Notes: generated by a model not told the origin, from the sequence alone. Shown: positions 1 through 8,712, counted from the stretch's first letter. The stretch is 64,000 nt of DNA from Bacillus benzoevorans (GCF_014207535.1 NZ_JACHGK010000004.1:133271-197270); one strand, 5' to 3'. Numbers and translations are program-made.

Positions 1-12
1 TCGGGCGCGTAT

Positions 13-38
13 AAAAAAAACCTGACCGACTGGCCAGG
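13..38 (-). terminator. Rho-independent terminator after secG
   Basis: Read on the minus strand, a 7-bp stem (CCTGGCC/GGTCAGG, one G-U pair) with a 4-nt loop is followed by eight T residues. It lies 13 bp beyond the secG stop codon and should end that transcript. Confidence 0.85.
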
Positions 39-50
39 CTGTTTACTTTA

Positions 51-287
51 TTAAAGTTGAAAGTAGGCAACCGCTATAGTTAAAATAAAAAACAATACAG
101 CTAATACGATTGTCATTCTGTGAAGCACTAAATCAATTCCGCGTGCTTTTTGTTTTCCGAATAACTGCTCCGCTCCACCTGAAATAGCACCTGATAAGCC
201 GGCACTTTTTCCTGACTGAAGAAGGACAACGGCAATAAGAGCAATCGACACAATGACTAATAGAATCAGCAAAATAGTATGCAACAT
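51..287 (-). CDS. secG: Preprotein translocase subunit SecG
   Basis: Small auxiliary subunit of the SecYEG protein-conducting channel in the cytoplasmic membrane, which helps SecA-driven export. The 78 residues form two hydrophobic helices (about 3-23 and 55-75) joined by a polar, Gly/Ser-rich loop containing LLQSGKSAGLSG, the usual SecG topology and length. The ATG is preceded by AGGAGG at good spacing. It is monocistronic here, with a terminator just downstream. SecA, its functional partner, is encoded near 55 kb in the same window. Confidence 0.95.
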   Translation of the reverse strand: MLHTILLILLVIVSIALIAVVLLQSGKSAGLSGAISGGAEQLFGKQKARGIDLVLHRMTIVLAVLFFILTIAVAYFQL

Positions 288-419
288 GAAGTAAACCTCC
301 TAAATACGCACTTTTACATTATTTTTAATGTAGCATATTTTTCGGCTGGAGACAAATACTTTCTAGTTTTATTAACAACTTTCTCGGATAATTATGTCCA
401 TCTCACCAATGATCCTGAT

Positions 420-653
420 TTATCTTGCGGACTGCCATTGTTTTCTTAAATCCTTTCGTGACAGGCGGATAGCCTCCTTTGCATTAAAGCTTTCAGCAAA
501 GCCGATGATCTCCTCTTCTTTATCCTGTATGTAATTTGAAAATGCCTGAAACCTTCCCGTGTCAAGCTCAAAGACATCCGTTCTAAGTGTGCCGCCGATT
601 TGGTCTCTTGTTTTTACGATGTGAAAGCCATTTGAAACAACGTTTACCTCCAT
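420..653 (-). CDS. Small conserved-looking protein of unknown function
   Basis: A 77-residue soluble, charged protein that I do not recognise. No signal peptide, membrane segment or metal motif is visible; the C-terminal half (about 40-72) is probably helical (KEEEIIGFAESF, EAIRLSRKDL). A strong AAGGAGAG ribosome site precedes the ATG and a sigma-A-type promoter lies just upstream, so it is very likely expressed as a single gene between eno and secG. No function is assigned. Confidence 0.75.
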   Translation of the reverse strand: MEVNVVSNGFHIVKTRDQIGGTLRTDVFELDTGRFQAFSNYIQDKEEEIIGFAESFNAKEAIRLSRKDLRKQWQSAR

Positions 654-676
654 TTCACACTCTCCTTTTTTCCTTG

Positions 677-705
677 AGCATAAACCAAATCAGTCTATTA
701 ATCAA
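677..705 (-). promoter_or_regulatory. Sigma-A-type promoter for the 77-residue protein gene
   Basis: Minus strand: -35 TTGATT (700-705), 17-bp spacer, -10 TATGCT (677-682), ending about 25 bp before the start codon at 653. Confidence 0.6.
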
Positions 706-821
706 AAAGGGAAAAATGTAATTTCAGGGGGGTTTAAGCGCTTTTTTGCGAAAAAAAGACCCTAAATTTTATTTTTATGGAGGTAAAAATGTAATTTGAT
801 TTTTTTTCATTTTAATAACAA

Positions 822-866
822 AACACCTCCTATTATGTGAACTGCTTACACATAATAGGAGGTGTT
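822..866 (-). terminator. Long perfect hairpin downstream of eno
   Basis: Two 18-nt arms (822-839 and 849-866) are perfectly complementary around a 9-nt loop. On the minus strand the stem is followed by TTTTGTTATT, so it probably terminates the glycolytic operon. The stem embeds AGGAGGTG and its complement, i.e. a Shine-Dalgarno and an anti-Shine-Dalgarno sequence. Confidence 0.7.
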
Positions 867-931
867 GACTAATTGCGGTCCCAAAAACGGCTCAGGGAGA
901 CAAAATTCGCCGCCAAGCCGCAATAAGGGAA

Positions 932-2227
932 TTATTTTTTCAAATTATAGAAAGATTGTAAGCCTGCATAAACAGCTGCATCGCCAAGTTCGTCTTCGAT
1001 GCGAAGAAGTTGGTTGTATTTTGCGATACGGTCTGTACGGGACATAGAACCAGTTTTGATTTGACCAGCGTTTGTTGCTACAGCGATGTCAGCGATAGTG
1101 GCATCTTCTGTTTCACCGGAACGGTGGGAAACAACAGCTGTGTAGCCTGCGCGTTTTGCCATTTCAATAGCATCAAAAGTTTCTGTTAATGTACCAATTT
1201 GGTTCACTTTGATTAGGATGGAGTTGCCCACGCCTTGTTCGATACCTTGAGCAAGTTTTTTCGTGTTGGTAACGAATAGATCATCCCCAACAAGCTGAAC
1301 TTTTTTACCAAGACGGTCCGTTAATAATTTGTGGCCTTCCCAGTCGTTTTCGTCTAAGCCATCTTCAATGGAGATGATTGGGAACTCATTGCAAAGTTCT
1401 TCATAGAAAGCAACCATTTCTTCAGAAGTTAAGCCTGTGCGGCCTTCGCCGGCAAGATCGTATTTGCCTGTTTCTTTGTTAAAGAACTCAGAAGAAGCAA
1501 CGTCCATACCTAAGTATACATCTTGACCAGGCTCATAACCTGCTGCCTTGATCGCTTCGATGATCACTTCTAATGCTTCACGGTTAGAACCAAGGTTTGG
1601 CGCAAATCCGCCTTCGTCACCAACTGCAGTATTTAAGCCTTTGCCTGAAAGAACTTTTTTCAATGAATGGAATACTTCCGCACCCATACGAAGTGCTTCT
1701 TTGAAGGTAGGAGCGCCTACAGGAAGAATCATGAATTCTTGGAAATCAACGTTGTTATCAGCATGAGATCCGCCGTTGATGATGTTCATCATTGGAGTTG
1801 GAAGCTGCTTTGCGTTAAATCCGCCAAAGTAACGGTATAATGGAAGTCCTACAGAATCAGCTGCAGCATGAGCAACTGCCATAGAAACACCAAGGATGGC
1901 ATTGGCGCCAAGTTTTCCTTTGTTTTCTGTACCGTCAAGTTCGATCATCGCTTGGTCAATCGCTACTTGATCAGTTACGTCCATGCCGATTACTTCTTCA
2001 GCAATCACTTCATTAACGTTTTCAACAGCCTTTAAAACACCTTTACCAAGGTAACGGGATTTGTCTCCGTCACGAAGTTCAACTGCTTCATATTCACCAG
2101 TTGAAGCACCAGATGGAACTAAAGCGCGTCCGAAAAATCCGGACTCTGTTAATACTTCTACTTCTACTGTTGGATTACCACGGGAATCAAGAACTTCACG
2201 GGCGTAAACGTGTTGGATATAAGGCAT
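932..2227 (-). CDS. eno: Enolase
   Basis: Phosphopyruvate hydratase converts 2-phosphoglycerate to phosphoenolpyruvate in glycolysis; Mg2+-dependent, cytosolic, and in Bacillus also associated with the RNA degradosome-like network. The 431 residues match the family length. Visible metal-ligand segments are MDVASSEFF, SIEDGLDEND and LVGDDLFVTN, and the enolase signature LIKVNQIGTLTE follows. AAAGGAGAG precedes the ATG. It is the last gene of cggR-gap-pgk-tpiA-gpmI-eno; the gap to gpmI is filled by palindromic repeats. Confidence 0.98.
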   Translation of the reverse strand: MPYIQHVYAREVLDSRGNPTVEVEVLTESGFFGRALVPSGASTGEYEAVELRDGDKSRYLGKGVLKAVENVNEVIAEEVIGMDVTDQVAIDQAMIELDGTENKGKLGANAILGVSMAVAHAAADSVGLPLYRYFGGFNAKQLPTPMMNIINGGSHADNNVDFQEFMILPVGAPTFKEALRMGAEVFHSLKKVLSGKGLNTAVGDEGGFAPNLGSNREALEVIIEAIKAAGYEPGQDVYLGMDVASSEFFNKETGKYDLAGEGRTGLTSEEMVAFYEELCNEFPIISIEDGLDENDWEGHKLLTDRLGKKVQLVGDDLFVTNTKKLAQGIEQGVGNSILIKVNQIGTLTETFDAIEMAKRAGYTAVVSHRSGETEDATIADIAVATNAGQIKTGSMSRTDRIAKYNQLLRIEDELGDAAVYAGLQSFYNLKK

Positions 2228-2268
2228 TAAAAATCTCTCCTTTGTCTATATGAACTTTTTATTTAAAT

Positions 2269-2377
2269 GGTACCTGGCGCCGTAATCGGGACAAATGTCC
2301 TCTAGATGAGGACATTTGTCTTTTCGCGGTGCCAGGCACCAAAAATGGACAATTGTCTTTTTGCGGTGCCTGGCACC
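2269..2377. repeat. GGTGCC-type palindromic repeat cluster between gpmI and eno
   Basis: Three 13-bp palindromes of the form GGTRCCWGGYRCC lie at 2269-2281, 2328-2340 and 2365-2377. Between the first two is an inverted repeat with 13-bp arms GACAAATGTCCTC/GAGGACATTTGTC (about 2290-2320); between the last two is GGACAATTGTC. It looks like two adjoining units of a short interspersed palindromic repeat. The last palindrome touches the gpmI stop codon. Confidence 0.75.
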
Positions 2378-3910
2378 TTATTTGATGATGGAGGTTCCTG
2401 TCATTTCGGCTGGTGTGTCGATGCCCATCATGTGCAGCAAGGTTGGAGCCAGGTCAGCCAGGATCCCGTCATTGCGCAGTTCGATGTTTGGTTTTGTTAC
2501 AATGACCGGCACTGGGTTTGTTGTATGAGCTGTCATTGGTTTGCCTTCAAGGGTGATCACCTCATCGGAATTTCCGTGGTCGGCTGTAATAATGACTTCC
2601 CCGCCTTTTGCTAAAATCGCATCTACCACTTTCCCTAAACATTCATCAACCGTTTCAATCGCTTTGATTGTTGGTTCAAGCTTACCTGAATGCCCAACCA
2701 TATCAGGGTTGGCAAAGTTTAAGATGATCATATCAAATTTATCAGCTGCAATCTCCTTTAGAAGGGCATCTGTTACTTCATAGGCGCTCATTTCCGGCTG
2801 TAGATCGTATGTCGCAACCTTTGGTGAGTTAATGAGAATACGCTCTTCACCAGGAAACGGTTCCTCACGGCCGCCGTTAAAAAAGAATGTAACATGCGGA
2901 TATTTTTCTGTTTCCGCAATACGCAGCTGTTTTAAATTATGCTGTGACATAATTTCCCCAAATGTATTATCCAGGTTTGTCGGTTTAAACGCTACATAGC
3001 CTTTCACAGTTTCGCTGAAATGGGTTAAGCAGACAAAACAAAGACCTTTTGGATGTTTTTCTCCTCTTTCAAAAGAACGGAAATCATCGTTTGTAAAGGT
3101 ATTTGAAATTTGAATCGCACGGTCAGGACGGAAGTTATAGAAAATAACCGCGTCATTATCCTGAATCGTTGCAACCGGTTCGCCATTTTCCTGTGTAATC
3201 ACTGAAGGAAGAACGAACTCATCATAGATTTCATGCTTATAGCTGTCTGTTACGACATCCAGCGGATTCGTATAAGCCGGTCCTTCACCGTAAACCATGG
3301 CACGGTAGCATTTTTCAACGCGTTCCCAGCGCTTATCTCTATCCATAGAATAATAGCGTCCGGAAATCGTTGCGAATTCTCCAACGCCATATTCTTTCAT
3401 TTTTTCCAGTGTATCCTTGATGTAAATTTCCGCTGTTTGCGGACCTACATCACGGCCGTCTAAAAATCCATGTACATAGACTTTTTTCAGACCATGGTCT
3501 GCTGCAAGACGCAATAAGGCATACATATGTGTAATATGGCTGTGTACACCGCCGTCTGAAAGCAAGCCAAATAAGTGTAAGCTGGAATCATGTTTTTTCA
3601 CATGATCGATCGCAGCTAAAAATGTTTCATTTTTTTCAAATTGTCCTTCACGAATTGCAATATTTACTCTTGTGAAGTTTTGGTAGACGACCCGGCCGGC
3701 ACCGATATTCATATGTCCGACTTCGGAATTTCCCATTTGACCATCTGGAAGCCCTACTGCTTCTCCTGAAGCTAAAAGATGGCTGTGAGGAAAGTCATTC
3801 CATAAACGATCTAAATTAGGTTTTTTGGCTTGTGCCACCGCGTTTCCTTTTACTTCATCCCTGCACCCGAAACCATCTAATATAATTAATGCTTTTGGTG
3901 ATTTACTCAT
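2378..3910 (-). CDS. gpmI: 2,3-bisphosphoglycerate-independent phosphoglycerate mutase
   Basis: Interconverts 3- and 2-phosphoglycerate using two Mn2+ ions and a serine nucleophile. The 510 residues fit the family. Asp12 lies in LIILDGFG and the nucleophile Ser62 in MGNSEVGHMN; metal ligands are also visible in LSDGGVHSH and ITADHGNSDE. The ATG overlaps the tpiA stop as ATGA, suggesting translational coupling. Mn2+ dependence makes this enzyme pH-sensitive in sporulating bacilli (family knowledge). Its stop codon adjoins the palindromic repeats. Confidence 0.97.
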   Translation of the reverse strand: MSKSPKALIILDGFGCRDEVKGNAVAQAKKPNLDRLWNDFPHSHLLASGEAVGLPDGQMGNSEVGHMNIGAGRVVYQNFTRVNIAIREGQFEKNETFLAAIDHVKKHDSSLHLFGLLSDGGVHSHITHMYALLRLAADHGLKKVYVHGFLDGRDVGPQTAEIYIKDTLEKMKEYGVGEFATISGRYYSMDRDKRWERVEKCYRAMVYGEGPAYTNPLDVVTDSYKHEIYDEFVLPSVITQENGEPVATIQDNDAVIFYNFRPDRAIQISNTFTNDDFRSFERGEKHPKGLCFVCLTHFSETVKGYVAFKPTNLDNTFGEIMSQHNLKQLRIAETEKYPHVTFFFNGGREEPFPGEERILINSPKVATYDLQPEMSAYEVTDALLKEIAADKFDMIILNFANPDMVGHSGKLEPTIKAIETVDECLGKVVDAILAKGGEVIITADHGNSDEVITLEGKPMTAHTTNPVPVIVTKPNIELRNDGILADLAPTLLHMMGIDTPAEMTGTSIIK

Positions 3911-4668
3911 TTCTTACCTGCCTCCACTAGTTGAAGGAATGATGCCGATTCCAGACTGGCACCGCCGACAAGAGCGCCGTCTATGTCTGCCTGCGCTAAA
4001 TATTCCTTTATATTTTCTGGTTTTACACTTCCACCATATTGAATCCGAACCGCTTCTGCTGTATCTTGTGAAAATTGACCTGCGACAACAGAACGAATAT
4101 GAGCACAAACTTCATTGGCATCTTGAGGAGTTGAAGATTTTCCTGTTCCAATTGCCCAAATCGGTTCATAGGCAATGACAACCTGTTTGACTTGCTCATC
4201 CGTCAGCCCGGCCAAAGCTTTCTCGACCTGTCCTGCGACAAATTCATTCGTAATGCCGCTTTCACGCTGTGCTAATGTTTCACCGACACAAACGATTGGA
4301 ACTAAATGGTGACTAAATGCAGCTGCCAGTTTTTTATTGACAGCTTCATCTGTTTCATTAAACATTTCACGTCGTTCTGAATGACCGATAATGACATATT
4401 TTACGCCAAGATCCTCTAGTGCAGCAGGGCTGATTTCACCAGTAAAGGCCCCTTTTTCCGCAAAATGCATATTTTGCGCACCAATACCTACTTCTGTTTG
4501 ACCCGCAAGCGATACTAATGTTTCAAGAAATAAAGCCGGCGGACAGACAACCGTTTCAACCTGCTCACCAGTCGGGATCGTGGACTTTTTGATCTCTTCC
4601 ATAAAACTTTTAGCCTCTGAAAGAGTTTTATGCATTTTCCAATTTGCTGCGATGATTGGTTTCCTCAT
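3907..4668 (-). CDS. tpiA: Triosephosphate isomerase
   Basis: Interconverts glyceraldehyde-3-phosphate and dihydroxyacetone phosphate. From the ATG at 4668 the protein has 253 residues, the usual Bacillus length, starting MRKPIIAANWKMHK with catalytic Lys11; GHSERRE carries the catalytic His and YEPIWAIGTG the catalytic Glu. A longer frame opens 18 bp upstream, but that ATG overlaps the AAAGGAAG ribosome site, so I chose the inner start. Its TGA overlaps the gpmI start. Confidence 0.97.
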   Translation of the reverse strand: MRKPIIAANWKMHKTLSEAKSFMEEIKKSTIPTGEQVETVVCPPALFLETLVSLAGQTEVGIGAQNMHFAEKGAFTGEISPAALEDLGVKYVIIGHSERREMFNETDEAVNKKLAAAFSHHLVPIVCVGETLAQRESGITNEFVAGQVEKALAGLTDEQVKQVVIAYEPIWAIGTGKSSTPQDANEVCAHIRSVVAGQFSQDTAEAVRIQYGGSVKPENIKEYLAQADIDGALVGGASLESASFLQLVEAGKK

Positions 4669-4759
4669 TCTATAACTTCCTTTCAAGCCTCTCCTAAGTG
4701 TTTCCTAATTCTGTATATCTGATGAGCGCTTTTTGTTATATTTGATTCCACTGCAGAAA

Positions 4760-5944
4760 TTATCGATCATTTAGTGCGACTACTCCAGGTAATTGCTTAC
4801 CTTCCATAAATTCTAACGAAGCGCCGCCGCCTGTAGAAATATGGCTCATTTTATCGGCTAGATGGAACTTTTCAACAGCTGCTGCAGAATCTCCGCCGCC
4901 AATGATAGAATATGTATCGTTCGCTTCAGCTAAGCTTTCTGCAACGGTTTTTGTTCCATTGGCAAACTTATCCATTTCGAAAACTCCCATAGGACCGTTC
5001 CAAATGACAAGTTTTGATTTTTGAATGACATCACGATAAAGTTCCGCTGTTTTCGGACCGATATCAAGTGCCTGCCACTCAGCAGGTATTTCATTAATCG
5101 AAACGACCTTTGTATTTGCATCAGGGGAAAATTCTTCAGCCACAACAGAATCAATTGGCATATAGAAATTGACACCCTTTGCTTTTGCTTTATCTATAAA
5201 TGAATTGGCTAAGTTGATTTTATCTTCTTCAAGCAGAGATTTTCCAATCTCATGACCTTGCGCCTTAATAAAGGTGTAGGCCAGGCCTCCGCCAATAATA
5301 AGATTATCAACCTTATCCAAGAGATTATCAATCACATCGATTTTATCTTTAACTTTTGCTCCTCCAATAATAGCAGTAAACGGACGTTCCGGATTAGAAA
5401 GTGCTTTCCCAATCACTTCTAATTCTTTTTCCATTAAAAGACCGGAAACGGCAGGAAGATGGTGAGCAATTCCTTCTGTTGATGCATGTGCACGGTGAGC
5501 AGCACCGAAAGCATCATTGACATATATATCCGCTAATTCAGAAAACGCCTGTGCTAATTCTGGATCATTTTTCTCTTCTCCTGGGTAAAAACGGACGTTT
5601 TCAAGAAGCAGGACATCTCCTTCGTTCATTTCTGAAATGATCGCTTTAACAGCTTCACCATAGGCCTCATCCGCTTTTTTCACATCAGAGCCTAATAAAT
5701 CAGATAGGCGTTTTGCTACTGGTGTCAAGCGCATTTCTTCAACAACTTTTCCCTTTGGACGGCCAAGATGGCTGGCTAAGATCACTTTTGCTCCTTGCTC
5801 CTGTAAATATTGAATTGTTGGCAGGGCTGCGCGAATCCGGGTTTCATCTGTTATTTGTCCATCCTGCATCGGTACGTTAAAATCAACACGGCAAAAAACT
5901 CGTTTTCCCTTAAAATCAACATCTCTTACGCTTTTTTTATTCAA
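4760..5944 (-). CDS. pgk: Phosphoglycerate kinase (TTG start)
   Basis: Transfers phosphate from 1,3-bisphosphoglycerate to ADP, the first ATP-yielding step of glycolysis. With a TTG start at 5944, 8 nt after AGGAGG, the protein has 394 residues and begins NKKSVRDVDF after the initiator Met, matching the B. subtilis length. Substrate-binding motifs RVDFNVPMQDG and HLGRPKG and the C-terminal nucleotide loop GGGDSAAAVEKF are present. An upstream in-frame start would add 11 residues without a ribosome site. A terminator separates it from gap, so it may be partly independent. Confidence 0.96.
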   Translation of the reverse strand: MNKKSVRDVDFKGKRVFCRVDFNVPMQDGQITDETRIRAALPTIQYLQEQGAKVILASHLGRPKGKVVEEMRLTPVAKRLSDLLGSDVKKADEAYGEAVKAIISEMNEGDVLLLENVRFYPGEEKNDPELAQAFSELADIYVNDAFGAAHRAHASTEGIAHHLPAVSGLLMEKELEVIGKALSNPERPFTAIIGGAKVKDKIDVIDNLLDKVDNLIIGGGLAYTFIKAQGHEIGKSLLEEDKINLANSFIDKAKAKGVNFYMPIDSVVAEEFSPDANTKVVSINEIPAEWQALDIGPKTAELYRDVIQKSKLVIWNGPMGVFEMDKFANGTKTVAESLAEANDTYSIIGGGDSAAAVEKFHLADKMSHISTGGGASLEFMEGKQLPGVVALNDR

Positions 5945-6133
5945 CAAAAGGTCCTCCTTTAGAAGCTGTTGGATCAAGCAGTCTTTTCTCTATTTAAAAC
6001 TTTCAGGTTCTGAAAAAATCTATCTTTGTGATGTAGTATGCCTGCGAAAGTCTTGCTTAAAACATGATGCACGAAACCCTGTTACTCTTAGACAAAACCC
6101 AAGAAAAACGGACTGTTCTTCCTTTTTCCGCAC

Positions 6134-6163
6134 AAAAAGGAGCGGGGCTTGTACCCCCTCTCC
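6134..6163 (-). terminator. Terminator between gap and pgk
   Basis: Minus strand: GGAG-GGGG...CCCC-CTCC stem with one internal mismatch followed by TTTTT. It lies about 80 bp past the gap stop and probably lets cggR-gap be expressed at a different level from the downstream glycolytic genes. Confidence 0.7.
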
Positions 6164-6240
6164 CCTGTTTCCCATTTTACATTATAGTCGTAAGTTGGAA
6201 GATAATCCAATAATTTTCAGTTAAAAATAAAATTATCTGT

Positions 6241-7248
6241 TTACAGTCCTTTTGATCCGATATATTGGACTAAATCTACCACACGGTTAGAGTAGCCGAT
6301 TTCGTTATCATACCAAGAGATAACTTTTACTAAATTGCCTTCCATAACCATTGTTGAAAGTCCGTCAACGGTAGATGAAACAGTTGCGCCGTTAAAGTCT
6401 TTTGATACAAGCGGCAGGTCAGTGTAAGCAAGAATACCTTTTAATTCGCCTTCTGCAGCTGCTTTTAGTGCTGTATTTACTTCTTCTGCTGTTACTTCTT
6501 TTTCCAGTTCAACAACTAAATCAACTAATGATACGTTTGGTGTTGGCACACGGACAGCCATTCCATTCAATTTACCTTTTAATTCAGGCAATACTAGCGC
6601 AACGGCTTTTGCTGCTCCTGTAGTTGTCGGGATCATGTTTTCAGCTGCTGCACGGGCACGGCGGTAGTCTTTATGCGGCAAATCCAGGATTTGCTGGTCA
6701 TTTGTATAAGAGTGAATCGTCGTCATCATCCCGCGTTTAATGCCAAATGTATTTTGCAGTACTTTAGCAAACGGTGCTAAACAGTTTGTTGTACAAGATG
6801 CATTTGAAAGGACATGATGGTTTGCCGGATCATATTTCTCTTCGTTTACACCCATTACAATTGTAATATCCTCATTTGAACCCGGAGCCGAAATAACAAC
6901 CTTTTTAGCACCAGCTTCTAAGTGTTTCGCCGCATCATCGCGTTTTGTAAAACGGCCTGTTGATTCTATTACCACTTCAACACCTAGTGCTCCCCAGCCA
7001 ATTTGTGCCGGATCACGTTCAGCTTTAACCGTAATTGTTTTTCCATTTACTACAAGGTTGTTGCCATCAACAGAAATATCTGCATCTAAAACTCCGTGAA
7101 CAGAATCATATTTTAAAAGGTGTGCCAGCATCTTAGCATCTGTTAAGTCATTCACCGCTACAATATCAAACTCAGGATTATTTATCGCTGCACGGAACAC
7201 ATTACGTCCAATTCTACCAAAACCGTTAATTCCAACTTTTACTGCCAT
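6241..7248 (-). CDS. gap: Glyceraldehyde-3-phosphate dehydrogenase (glycolytic, NAD type)
   Basis: Oxidises and phosphorylates glyceraldehyde-3-phosphate to 1,3-bisphosphoglycerate. The 335 residues equal GapA of B. subtilis. The Rossmann motif NGFGRIGRNVFR is at residues 8-19 and the catalytic Cys in SNASCTTNCLAP; the C terminus has SWYDNEIGYSNRVVDL. Its place directly behind cggR identifies it as the glycolytic GapA rather than the gluconeogenic GapB. AGGAGG lies upstream of the ATG. Confidence 0.97.
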   Translation of the reverse strand: MAVKVGINGFGRIGRNVFRAAINNPEFDIVAVNDLTDAKMLAHLLKYDSVHGVLDADISVDGNNLVVNGKTITVKAERDPAQIGWGALGVEVVIESTGRFTKRDDAAKHLEAGAKKVVISAPGSNEDITIVMGVNEEKYDPANHHVLSNASCTTNCLAPFAKVLQNTFGIKRGMMTTIHSYTNDQQILDLPHKDYRRARAAAENMIPTTTGAAKAVALVLPELKGKLNGMAVRVPTPNVSLVDLVVELEKEVTAEEVNTALKAAAEGELKGILAYTDLPLVSKDFNGATVSSTVDGLSTMVMEGNLVKVISWYDNEIGYSNRVVDLVQYIGSKGL

Positions 7249-7298
7249 GTTAAATTTCCTCCTTTATGGATTCAGGATTATTATTATATGAAAGGGAT

Positions 7299-8321
7299 TC
7301 ACCCTTGCAACAACTCTTTTGCTGCTCCTTCATCGGTAATCAATATCGTTGATTTTGGAGCTTGTTTCAAATAGGCACGTATGGCCTGGGCCTTTGAAGA
7401 ACCTCCGGCAACTGCAATGATATTTTTTGCATTCGCTAAGTCATCTAATTGCAGTCCGATGGTCTGGACCTTGTAAATCACTTCACCATGTTCATTAAAG
7501 TAATAGCCAAAAGCTTCACCGACCGCATGGGACTCTTTAAGCTTTGTCATGATTTCACTGCTTGATTTTCTTCGCTCCGCCATTGTGATAGCGTCTCCTA
7601 TGCCATGTAAAACCATGCTCGCTGATTGAATTAAAGATAATACTTCGTTAATTTCAGGGTCTTTGATAAGTGATTGGTACAAATCACTGCTTACCTGATC
7701 GGGAACATATAAAACCCGGTGCTTAGCACCTGTTTGCTCAGCCATTCTTGAACAAATCGTATTGGCCTGGTTTTTGACATCTTCTCCGATGCCCCCTCTT
7801 GCCGGCACAAATAGAATCTCCTGTTTCCCGCTCATTGGCGTCATCATCTCTGCAACGGAGGCCATAGTCGAACCCCCGGTAACGGCAATGATATTTTCCC
7901 CCTGCAGACTACCCGTTATGCATGTGACACAGGCTGTGCCAATCTCGTTTTTGACCCACGGCTGTTCATCGCTGTCCCCGGAAACAATCATGACTTTTTT
8001 AATCTGAAGCCGTTTCTCCAATTGGGCTTCCAGCTGATCAATCCCCGAAATGTCTCTCATCATAAAATGAAGTTCAAGTAAAAGATCCTTTCCTTCATCC
8101 GTCAAACTCATTCCGGAACCCGTGCTGTAAAGCAAGTTTTGCTTCTTCAAAAAATCCACTTCGCTTCTCAGAACCCGTTCAGTCAAACCGAGCTGCATGG
8201 CCAAACTTCTTCTGCCGACCGGTTCCATCGAGCCAATAAACTTAAGAATCTGATATCTTTTTTGCATAACTTCAAGCAGGTCAGGCAATAATTTTTTTTG
8301 AACTTTTATTACTGATTTCAT
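7299..8321 (-). CDS. cggR: Central glycolytic genes regulator
   Basis: SorC/DeoR-type repressor of gap and the triose-phosphate part of glycolysis; in B. subtilis fructose-1,6-bisphosphate relieves repression (family knowledge). From the ATG at 8321 the protein has 340 residues, exactly the B. subtilis length, beginning MKSVIKVQKKLLPDLLEVMQ. Residues about 15-80 form a winged helix-turn-helix (EPVGRRSLAMQLGLTERVLR) and the rest a sugar-phosphate-binding domain (IAVTGGSTMASVAE, PARGGIGED). A GTG six codons upstream overlaps the AAGGAG site and was rejected. It controls itself through the operator at 8345-8380. Confidence 0.96.
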   Translation of the reverse strand: MKSVIKVQKKLLPDLLEVMQKRYQILKFIGSMEPVGRRSLAMQLGLTERVLRSEVDFLKKQNLLYSTGSGMSLTDEGKDLLLELHFMMRDISGIDQLEAQLEKRLQIKKVMIVSGDSDEQPWVKNEIGTACVTCITGSLQGENIIAVTGGSTMASVAEMMTPMSGKQEILFVPARGGIGEDVKNQANTICSRMAEQTGAKHRVLYVPDQVSSDLYQSLIKDPEINEVLSLIQSASMVLHGIGDAITMAERRKSSSEIMTKLKESHAVGEAFGYYFNEHGEVIYKVQTIGLQLDDLANAKNIIAVAGGSSKAQAIRAYLKQAPKSTILITDEGAAKELLQG

Positions 8322-8344
8322 TTTATGCTGCTCCTTCACAACTG

Positions 8345-8380
8345 GTCAGTTTTTGTCCCACTTAGACATTTATTGTCCCA
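8345..8380 (-). promoter_or_regulatory. CggR operator (tandem direct repeat)
   Basis: On the minus strand the sequence reads TGGGAC-N6-TGTC-N4-TGGGAC-N6-TGAC. This fits the known CggR target CGGGACN6TGTCN4CGGGACN6TGTC with three substitutions. It lies between the predicted promoter and the cggR start codon, so bound CggR would block elongation. Confidence 0.88.
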
Positions 8381-8388
8381 CTTGCTTC

Positions 8389-8423
8389 AAAAAAAATCTC
8401 CCTGCACTTGTATACTAACAGGG
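8389..8423 (-). terminator. Terminator-like hairpin between the glutaredoxin-like gene and cggR
   Basis: Minus strand CCCTG...CAGGG stem (13-nt loop) followed by eight T residues about 60 bp past the glutaredoxin-like stop. It overlaps the -10 region of the cggR promoter, so the same bases appear to serve both roles. Confidence 0.5.
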
Positions 8424-8440
8424 ATGTTTTACTATTTCAA
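8412..8440 (-). promoter_or_regulatory. Promoter of the cggR-gap operon
   Basis: Minus strand: -35 TTGAAA (8435-8440), 17-bp spacer, -10 TAGTAT (8412-8417), directly upstream of the CggR operator. Confidence 0.65.
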
Positions 8441-8454
8441 GTAAGAAATGCCCA

Positions 8455-8706
8455 TTATTTTTTTGTAAGCGTTTCATATATGAACTTTTTGTCAACCTGT
8501 CCATATTGGACTTCTTTCCCATCAATTTCAACAACCGGGATCATTAAACCATATCTCTCTGTCCAGTCGTCATTTAAACTGATATCGCGCTCTTCATAAT
8601 CAAAAGGACATTCGTCCATTAACTTAAGTAATATTTCTTTCGCTGTCTCACATAGGTGGCAGCCGTTTCGAGTATACAAAACCAACTTATGCTTCGTGTT
8701 CCTCAC
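8455..8706 (-). CDS. Glutaredoxin-like thiol-disulfide protein (DUF836-type)
   Basis: Small thioredoxin-fold protein of about 83 residues. The core KLVLYTRNGCHLCETAKEIL has the N-terminal beta strand and a CxxC redox pair (Cys-His-Leu-Cys), and MIPVVEIDGKEV holds the cis-Pro of the fold. The frame stays open upstream into a dispersed repeat that would add KREKNRAQIRQGAFD, wording also encoded by the other repeat copies, so that extension is probably not native. I set the start at GTG 8706; no good ribosome site is seen, and a TTG at 8685 or a start inside the repeat remain possible. The electron donor or target is unknown. Confidence 0.7.
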   Translation of the reverse strand: MRNTKHKLVLYTRNGCHLCETAKEILLKLMDECPFDYEERDISLNDDWTERYGLMIPVVEIDGKEVQYGQVDKKFIYETLTKK

Positions 8707-8712
8707 CCCATA

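Noticed and set aside
2306..2614. Plus-strand frames over the palindrome cluster and gpmI end
   Set aside because: They are shadows of gpmI and of the palindromic repeat.
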